47,478 bases of DNA from an uncultured Bacteroidales bacterium (GTDB taxonomy: Bacteria > Bacteroidota > Bacteroidia > Bacteroidales > Bacteroidaceae): contig CACZBC010000015.1 in the NCBI GenBank assembly GCA_902779315.1, positions 1-47,478 of the forward strand. The letters run 5' to 3'. How positions within the stretch are numbered: position 1 is the first letter of the stretch; the number at the start of each line of letters is the position of its first letter. The notes under the pieces were generated by a model. That model was given only the letters and a program-made list of their open reading frames with translations, had not been told where the DNA came from and searched no databases. A program made the position numbers and the translations under genes. Positions 43,595 to 47,478 of this stretch are shown here, in pieces.

Positions 43595-43717
43595 TTACAT
43601 AGGCAGCGAGACTGGCCCCATGCCCATACAACTTGTCGTTGTGATGGCGGTCAGGGCTGCAGTGATGGCAGCCACAATGACCTTCAGGATTAGTTCCCAG
43701 ATGTTCTTGTTTTTCAT
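43595..43717 (-). CDS. smalltalk protein
   Basis: A 40-residue peptide from the ATG at 43717: MKNKNIWELILKVIVAAITA followed by a second hydrophobic half ending TSCMG. The pattern Lys/Asn start, one membrane helix, then a Thr-Ser-Cys is that of the Bacteroidetes 'smalltalk' family, always found beside amidase/HU-type modules. The Cys could be a lipid or disulfide site. It starts 14 nt after the P5-like gene. It may act as a small holin-like or spanin-like partner to that enzyme; this is inferred. Confidence 0.75.
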   Translation of the reverse strand: MKNKNIWELILKVIVAAITAALTAITTTSCMGMGPVSLPM

Positions 43718-43731
43718 GACATTTTTAGTGG

Positions 43732-44127
43732 TTATCGGTTCAACAATTCTTTTGCCGCAGCAATAGTTTCGTCGGATATCAAAAGGCGGCTTTCGATGAC
43801 GGCCATTGCTTTTATGAGCGCGGGCCACTCTTTTTCGGTGAGCCTTTCGTTCCCGCCAAAGCTCGTGAGCCTGCACACCGCGGCGATGTAGTCGTCTGTC
43901 TTGTTTTCTGTTGGAGGTGCCCATCGTGTTATGATTTCTTTGATGCTGGTTGCTGCGTACTTGTCTCTATAGGTTCTCAGGAGTTTCAAAGCAGCGCGAA
44001 TGCCCCATTCCATCGTTTCAAACTGAACGAAAGCATGGTCTGTCTGCTCTGCCCGCTGACCTTTCCAAGTAGTACCTGCAACCCGCCGAATATTCAGCGG
44101 ATTGCAGTTGAGTTCTCCACGAGTCAT
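43732..44127 (-). CDS. phage structural protein P5-like / lysozyme-type protein
   Basis: 131 residues. The N-terminus TRGELNCNPLNIRR and the later EWGIRAALKLLRTY and IITRWAPPTENKTDDYI follow the P5/lysozyme-like family found in phage and prophage-like islands, thought to cut or bind peptidoglycan. In similar modules this place is usually taken by an N-acetylmuramoyl-alanine amidase, so it may be a functional replacement. It is upstream of the smalltalk gene and downstream of the HU-like gene. Confidence 0.72.
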   Translation of the reverse strand: MTRGELNCNPLNIRRVAGTTWKGQRAEQTDHAFVQFETMEWGIRAALKLLRTYRDKYAATSIKEIITRWAPPTENKTDDYIAAVCRLTSFGGNERLTEKEWPALIKAMAVIESRLLISDETIAAAKELLNR

Positions 44128-44164
44128 AACTATGAATTATGAACTATGCACTATGAACTATGCA

Positions 44165-44476
44165 CTACTCGAGCCCCTGAATAGTCTCCTCGTTCCTGAT
44201 CACTTCGATGGCGTCGGCCTGGGCCTTTCGGCTGGGTACGAGGTTGAACTCGGCGACGCTGCGGAGGTTCTTGAACTCCAGTCCGGGCTCAGTCAGAATG
44301 CCCTTCACGGTACCCTTGGAGAAGGGCGAGTTGTGGTCTGCAATGTGCTTGCAGAAAGCGTCCAGATCAAGGACTTCGTGAATCTGAGCCGTTCCGTATG
44401 CCTTGGTGGAATAGGTCTGCTCGGTCTTCTTCGTGCCAGGCTTGCACGACATGATTGCAATAGAATAATTGATCAT
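44165..44476 (-). CDS. HU-like DNA-binding protein, shortened
   Basis: 103 residues starting MINYSIAIMSCKPGTKK. The first half (AYGTAQIHEVLDLDAFCKHIADH, SPFSKGTVKGIL) and the last part (FKNLRSVAEFNLVPSRKAQ) match the Bacteroidetes HU/IHF-like family of this module. The piece between, normally the strand-arm region with a GQxVxLGDLG-type motif, is absent: GILTE runs straight into PGLEF. An in-frame deletion of roughly 40-60 residues is inferred. Such a protein may no longer bend DNA. Confidence 0.7.
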   Translation of the reverse strand: MINYSIAIMSCKPGTKKTEQTYSTKAYGTAQIHEVLDLDAFCKHIADHNSPFSKGTVKGILTEPGLEFKNLRSVAEFNLVPSRKAQADAIEVIRNEETIQGLE

Positions 44477-44521
44477 AGCATTAGATTTTTAAGGTTAAAA
44501 TTTTAATTTGTTATCCCTAGT

Positions 44522-44586
44522 GAAGTTTCAAACATCGCGTTTGAAGTTGGCCAACATCACGTTTGAAGTTTGCAAACATCACGTGT
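44522..44586. repeat. divergent 22-bp tandem array (array 6)
   Basis: Units GAAGTTTCAAACATCGCGTTT (44522-44542, 21 bp), then 22-bp units at 44543-44564 and 44565-44586. The inner words GCAAACATCACG resemble the GCAAACGTCAC half of the main 22-bp family. It lies 46 bp upstream of the HU-like gene. Confidence 0.65.
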
Positions 44587-44648
44587 GAAAATCCGAGTTT
44601 ACCCTGCAGTAGTTCCCTCATCTTTCACGTTGACAAGTCTGCGTTTTA

Positions 44649-44934
44649 GCGAGAGGAGAGCCAAATCCGGATTTGAGCTATCCCGAGCGTGAGCAGACTC
44701 GTGGTGGATTGTTGAGCATCAGCTCATGCAGCGGAAACGGGCCCTGTTTTCGATGCCTTGAACCTCTGTTCTAAATCCACCACAAAGTTACGAAATTATC
44801 GTGAATTATGCAAGTTTTTTGTCAAATATTTTCGCACAAAAACGAAGTTTTTTTGGAGTCTCATTTTTCAATCTTGACTTCGTCGAGACTGCTCTCGCTC
44901 GGCATAGCTCAAACCCGTTTGGCTCTGCTCTCAC
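44649..44934. repeat. inverted pair of ~50-bp GCTCGG elements
   Basis: Plus-strand element at 44876-44934 (GACTTCGTCGAGACTGCTCT, GCTCGGCATAGCTCAAA, TTTGGCTCTGCTCTC). A near copy in reverse lies at 44649-44700 (GAGAGGAGAGCCAAAT, TTTGAGCTATCCCGAGC). They frame about 175 bp that hold the promoter and dyad at 44701-44790. Related words occur at 43502-43547 and 4513-4530. The whole interval 44477-44947 has no convincing gene. Confidence 0.6.
44701..44790 (-). promoter_or_regulatory. promoter with 10-bp dyad upstream of the HU-like gene
   Basis: Minus strand TAACTTTG (44790-44783) is a good -7 box for the HU/P5/smalltalk genes, giving a leader of about 300 nt. GTGGTGGATT (44701-44710) and AATCCACCAC (44774-44783) are perfect inverted repeats 63 bp apart, the second touching the -7 box. 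This could be a looped operator or the closing stem of a leader RNA. Confidence 0.5.
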
Positions 44935-44947
44935 TTAATCGCAGCCT

Positions 44948-45421
44948 TCAATTTTTAATTTTTAATTTCAGATAGTAATCTGAGTAGTCTTTGCAGTCTG
45001 GAGGCAGCTGGTGGTGCTCCAGGCCCGGCAGGATTTCCCTGAGCTGGAGGAAGAGGCGTTCGCCTGGAGTGTCGCGGTCGGGGTACATGTGGAGATTCAA
45101 CCTTAACGTTAACGATAACCTTAACAACTGCTCCGCGTCTTTCTTCTTCAGAAGGGTGGCTGAGGGGATGGCGATGGCTTTCTGGCCGGCGGAGAGGAGG
45201 GCCCAGCAGTCGGAGCATCCTTCGGTAATGTAGAGCGGTTCGCCTGGCTTCAGGAGGTTCAGGATGGGCAGGTTATAGATGCCGCACTCGGAGCCAGCAG
45301 GGAACTTGAAACGGGGAAGAGACCCACCCCATCCCTCCCTGTGAGGGAGGGGGCTTTTGTTCTCTGTCGTTCTCCCCCTTAAGGGGGAGTTAGAGGGGAT
45401 CTGTAGATTCCTATTCTGCAC
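44948..45421 (-). pseudogene. Toprim half of a broken primase
   Basis: Toprim-like part of a CHC2 primase: EPLYITEGCSDCWALLSAGQ (the acidic Toprim motif), AIAIPSATLL and YPDRDTPGERL (the Asp-x-Asp motif). The same frame stays open upstream to about 45540, reading RWCRLTSWRDKQG and WLQIPYYN, so the true junction with the N-terminal half is near 45525, where the frame changes. The listed ATG is only the first available one. The coding region also contains a CCCCTCT-type interspersed repeat in frame. Confidence 0.7.
45315..45400 (-). repeat. CCCCTCT...AACTCCCCC interspersed repeat, copy 2, inside the primase
   Basis: Minus strand reads CCCCTCTAACTCCCCCTTAA and on through two hairpins, CTCCCCCTTAAGGGGGAG (45372-45389) and CCCTCCCTGTGAGGGAGGG (45332-45350). 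It shares its opening with the repeat at 4351-4399. It keeps the Toprim frame open and adds about 25-28 residues rich in Pro, Arg and Gly. Confidence 0.65.
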
Positions 45422-45443
45422 GCCGACGAGCTTGCCTTCCTTA

Positions 45444-45854
45444 TTATAATAAGGTATCTGGAGCCAGGGGATGCCTTGCTTGTCGCGCCACGAGGTGAGG
45501 CGGCACCAGCGGATGCTCGAAGTAGCGAGAGTAGCGCGAGGAGTCGAACGGCTTTTGTGGCTTCGTTTCCTTCGGCTTGTATTCCGTCAGGATGACGTTG
45601 TGCTCGTTCGCGAGCCACTTGCAGGCCTCCAAGAAGGGAGAGCCAAGCATCTTCTCTGCCAGGTCGATTGTCCCACCATGTGCCCCGCAGGCCCAGCAGC
45701 GGAACGTGTTCCTCGAGACGGAGAACGTCAGACTTGGGTGCTGGTCGTCGTGGAAAGGGCAGAGGCTTTTGTGCCTCTCAACACGGAGTCCGAGTCGCTC
45801 TGCGACCCCCTCAATCGGGAGGTCGCGGAGCTTTTGAAGTTCAAACTTATCCAT
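45444..45854 (-). CDS. CHC2 zinc-finger primase, N-terminal fragment
   Basis: 136 residues. The CHC2 zinc finger is Cys32-x2-His35 and Cys53-x2-Cys56 (LCPFHDDQHP, FRCWACGAHGG), followed by LAEKMLGSPFLEACKWL. After RYSRYFEHP the frame diverges from the family and stops about 20 codons later. The Toprim half continues in another frame (44948-45540). A deletion that is not a multiple of three near 45525 explains both. It overlaps the DUF3987 stop by 8 nt. Probably inactive, unless the zinc finger alone has a role. Confidence 0.75.
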   Translation of the reverse strand: MDKFELQKLRDLPIEGVAERLGLRVERHKSLCPFHDDQHPSLTFSVSRNTFRCWACGAHGGTIDLAEKMLGSPFLEACKWLANEHNVILTEYKPKETKPQKPFDSSRYSRYFEHPLVPPHLVARQARHPLAPDTLL

Positions 45855-47151
45855 TTCCTTTCAAATATGTTTCCGTTTTCGTGTACAGTCCAGTCTGCTC
45901 GGAATAGGTGATGAAGCCGCGGTATTTCCAACAGCTGAGCAGATGCCTTGTGCCTTCCTTGCTTTTACCAAGGCTCTCACGCAAGGCCACAAGTTGCTGC
46001 TCGTTGAAAACATCGTCTAGGCTATCGAGCATATTTTGTGGGCCTTTCTTTGTCTCATCTGCCGGAGTGTCGGTACCCTTGAACATATCGCCAAAGACCT
46101 TGACTTTCGACCAAAGGTCGTAGTAGCAGAACCACCTCATGAACTCGCCGATGGAGCGCGTCCACGTCTGGTCGTTCAGAATCCAAAGCGTGGCAGCCTT
46201 CTTCCAAGCGGCAAAGATGCTTCTGTGCGAGAGTTCGAAGAGCACATCATCATCCGCAAGGTCAGCCAGGCTGGCCATTTCTTCCGCTAACTGGTCGGCC
46301 ATCTTGTTCATGGGTTTCACCACGAAATGACCTTTGCAAGCAGACAGGCGCATGATGTACTGGTCGAGTTTCTGGAGGAACTCTTCGTCGTAATTCCCCT
46401 GACGAGGAATCTTGCCCTGACGCTCTCCACGCCCCTTGTAAACGAAGGGAATGCGGCTAAAGAATCCGTTTGTCATGTCCTTCCTGTAAAACGAACGAGC
46501 AGCCTCGGGAGTGGAGCTGAACGTCATGTTCACTCGGAGAATCGGATTTCCAGTTACACCATCAGCTGTAGCGCGAAGAGCACCTGCACGCTGGCGGTCG
46601 TAAATGTTACGGATGGTCTGGCTCACCTGCTTGTGGCCTCCGCACATACGGTCAGCCATTTCAATCTCAGGAAGGTTCAGGTACTGCGTCCTTCCACCCA
46701 ACTTCTCCAGCGCCATGGCATTCTGGATAAAAGCAGGATTTGTGAGGTCGGCTGGCGGAAACCAAAAACTTACGTCAGGTCGCTCGGGCTTCTCCTTGTT
46801 GGCGCCACGAGTCTTCACTTGTCTTTGCCAGTTGGCAAGTTTCTCGAACTCCTTCTCGTCGTGTTCGCGGAACAGTCTCATGATTGCCTCCAGAAGATGC
46901 GTCAGTTGAGCCTTGCCTATACCCGAAGGACCAATCAAATGCCCCATTTGGCCGCAAAGTTCATAGTATTTGTTGTCCGAATACATAAACTTTACGTCGG
47001 ACAAATGTGCAGCAAGAGCAGGGATAGCCATCGGAACAAGCGTCTCACGCATGTCTTTTGAGGCCTGAGAGAGGAGTAATTTGCAGATTTCTGTGCCCTT
47101 GGAAGGGCTGGGCATCGCCGGAGCGACGCTGTCAAAGATATTATAATTCAT
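45847..47151 (-). CDS. DUF3987 P-loop protein (primase/helicase-associated)
   Basis: 434 residues. Walker A is GPSGIGKA at about 74-81, and an acidic strand LNLPEIEMADR follows near 170. This DUF3987/VirE-associated family is found in Bacteroidetes integrated elements together with CHC2 primase, HU-like, lysis and smalltalk genes. It is believed to take part in element replication, but its activity is not established. Intact here, unlike the primase. It is preceded by an AT-rich region with inverted repeated words that could be its operator or an origin. Confidence 0.82.
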   Translation of the reverse strand: MNYNIFDSVAPAMPSPSKGTEICKLLLSQASKDMRETLVPMAIPALAAHLSDVKFMYSDNKYYELCGQMGHLIGPSGIGKAQLTHLLEAIMRLFREHDEKEFEKLANWQRQVKTRGANKEKPERPDVSFWFPPADLTNPAFIQNAMALEKLGGRTQYLNLPEIEMADRMCGGHKQVSQTIRNIYDRQRAGALRATADGVTGNPILRVNMTFSSTPEAARSFYRKDMTNGFFSRIPFVYKGRGERQGKIPRQGNYDEEFLQKLDQYIMRLSACKGHFVVKPMNKMADQLAEEMASLADLADDDVLFELSHRSIFAAWKKAATLWILNDQTWTRSIGEFMRWFCYYDLWSKVKVFGDMFKGTDTPADETKKGPQNMLDSLDDVFNEQQLVALRESLGKSKEGTRHLLSCWKYRGFITYSEQTGLYTKTETYLKGNG

Positions 47152-47192
47152 TGCTTTTTAAGGAGTTAAATAGTTTGTTAATACTGTCTGCT

Positions 47193-47366
47193 ATCACAAT
47201 CACAGTATCACAGTAGTTTTTTAAGAGGTATCTACATCCCTCACTTATATATATTATATTATAATTAATTAATTATTAATAAGTTATAAGTATAATAAGA
47301 AGGGATTTCGATGTAGAAGGTTTCTTTTTTTTTTTACTGTGATACTGTGATACTGTGATTTGTGAT
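47193..47366. repeat. inverted word-repeat element C (ACTGTGAT words), AT-rich centre
   Basis: Left arm 47193-47215 (ATCACAATCACAGTATCACAGTA). Right side ACTGTGAT x3 at 47336-47359, followed by TTGTGATTG. The arms pair over 17 + 6 positions with one bulge. A nested pair CTACATCCCT (from 47230) / AGGGATTTCGATGTAG (47301-47316) and an almost pure A/T core (47243-47300) lie inside. It is directly upstream of DUF3987; candidate origin or operator. No gene in 47152-47372. Confidence 0.7.
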
Positions 47367-47372
47367 TGATAA

Positions 47373-47478
47373 TCATTCTTCATTCTCTAAGAGGCTTACT
47401 ACCAGGAGGAGTTCCTCGGCAGCCTCGCGGCAAAAGTCCTTGAAGGTGTAATACCTTGTGTACTGAGGCTGGCGGAAA
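47373..47478 (-). CDS. 3' end of an unknown gene (partial)
   Basis: The last 34 codons of a frame entering from the right edge, ending at TGA 47375-47373. The visible residues (TFKDFCREAAEELLLVV...) are helical and acidic at the end. Family not recognised. Confidence 0.45.
   Translation of the reverse strand, partial: FRQPQYTRYYTFKDFCREAAEELLLVVSLLENEE

Noticed and set aside
44517-44621. 34-codon minus-strand ORF upstream of the HU-like gene
   Set aside because: Most of it is the translation of the 22-bp repeats; no independent support for a protein.

Overview
The window comes from a Bacteroidales chromosome, most like Prevotella, Bacteroides or a relative. The signs are promoters of the Bacteroidetes type (TTTG, 19-20 nt, TAnnTTTG) in front of many genes, a class III fructose-bisphosphatase, a glycine-lipid acyltransferase pair, a serine-type sulfatase, pectin-degrading enzymes, and a replication/lysis module with a 'smalltalk' peptide. 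I saw no tRNA, rRNA, CRISPR array or transposase. Layout. (1) 0.2-3.7 kb, minus strand, visibly AT-richer than its surroundings: a candidate RiPP (ribosomally made, modified peptide) cluster. It has a radical SAM/SPASM maturase, a 34-residue two-cysteine peptide that no long-ORF scan would report, a small unknown protein and an M42-type peptidase. (2) 3.8-4.4 kb: a gene-free island built of several repeat types. (3) 4.6-7.7 kb, plus strand: sulfatase, GH16 and a VanX-like D,D-dipeptidase. (4) 15.7-7.9 kb, minus strand: a tightly packed operon of small exported protein, glsA, glsB, dGTPase, dut, TPR protein, DUF4292 lipoprotein and an EnvC-like protein. (5) 21.9-15.9 kb, minus strand: flippase-like membrane protein, sppA, lpxK, purine nucleoside phosphorylase and thiL. 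(6) 21.9-26.4 kb, plus strand: rsmA, Na/phosphate cotransporter and fbp. (7) 28.0-26.6 kb, minus strand: psd and pssA, making phosphatidylethanolamine. (8) 28.2-34.1 kb, plus strand: dnaE, thioredoxin, an acidic hypothetical protein and cysS. (9) 42.4-34.1 kb, minus strand: a DUF4294 protein whose stop overlaps the start of a pectin-side-chain enzyme set (GH105-GH106 fusion, GH28, GH2). (10) 42.6-43.4 kb, plus strand: a radical SAM protein. (11) 43.6-47.5 kb, minus strand: a mobile or prophage-like module with a DUF3987 P-loop protein, a CHC2/Toprim primase broken by a frameshift, a shortened HU-like protein, a P5-like lysozyme-type protein and a smalltalk peptide. Three things stand out. First is the RiPP cluster. 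Second is a family of tandem 22-bp repeats with core GCAAWCGTCACACTAGT. It occurs as five separate arrays (4.3, 7.8, 15.8, 20.8 and 26.5 kb), always between genes and in four cases touching or close to a stop codon; a divergent sixth array with the same period lies at 44.5 kb. Third is a set of three inverted-repeat elements (3.87, 4.04 and 47.2 kb) whose arms consist of a 7-8 nt word repeated in tandem. One of them sits directly upstream of the DUF3987 gene.
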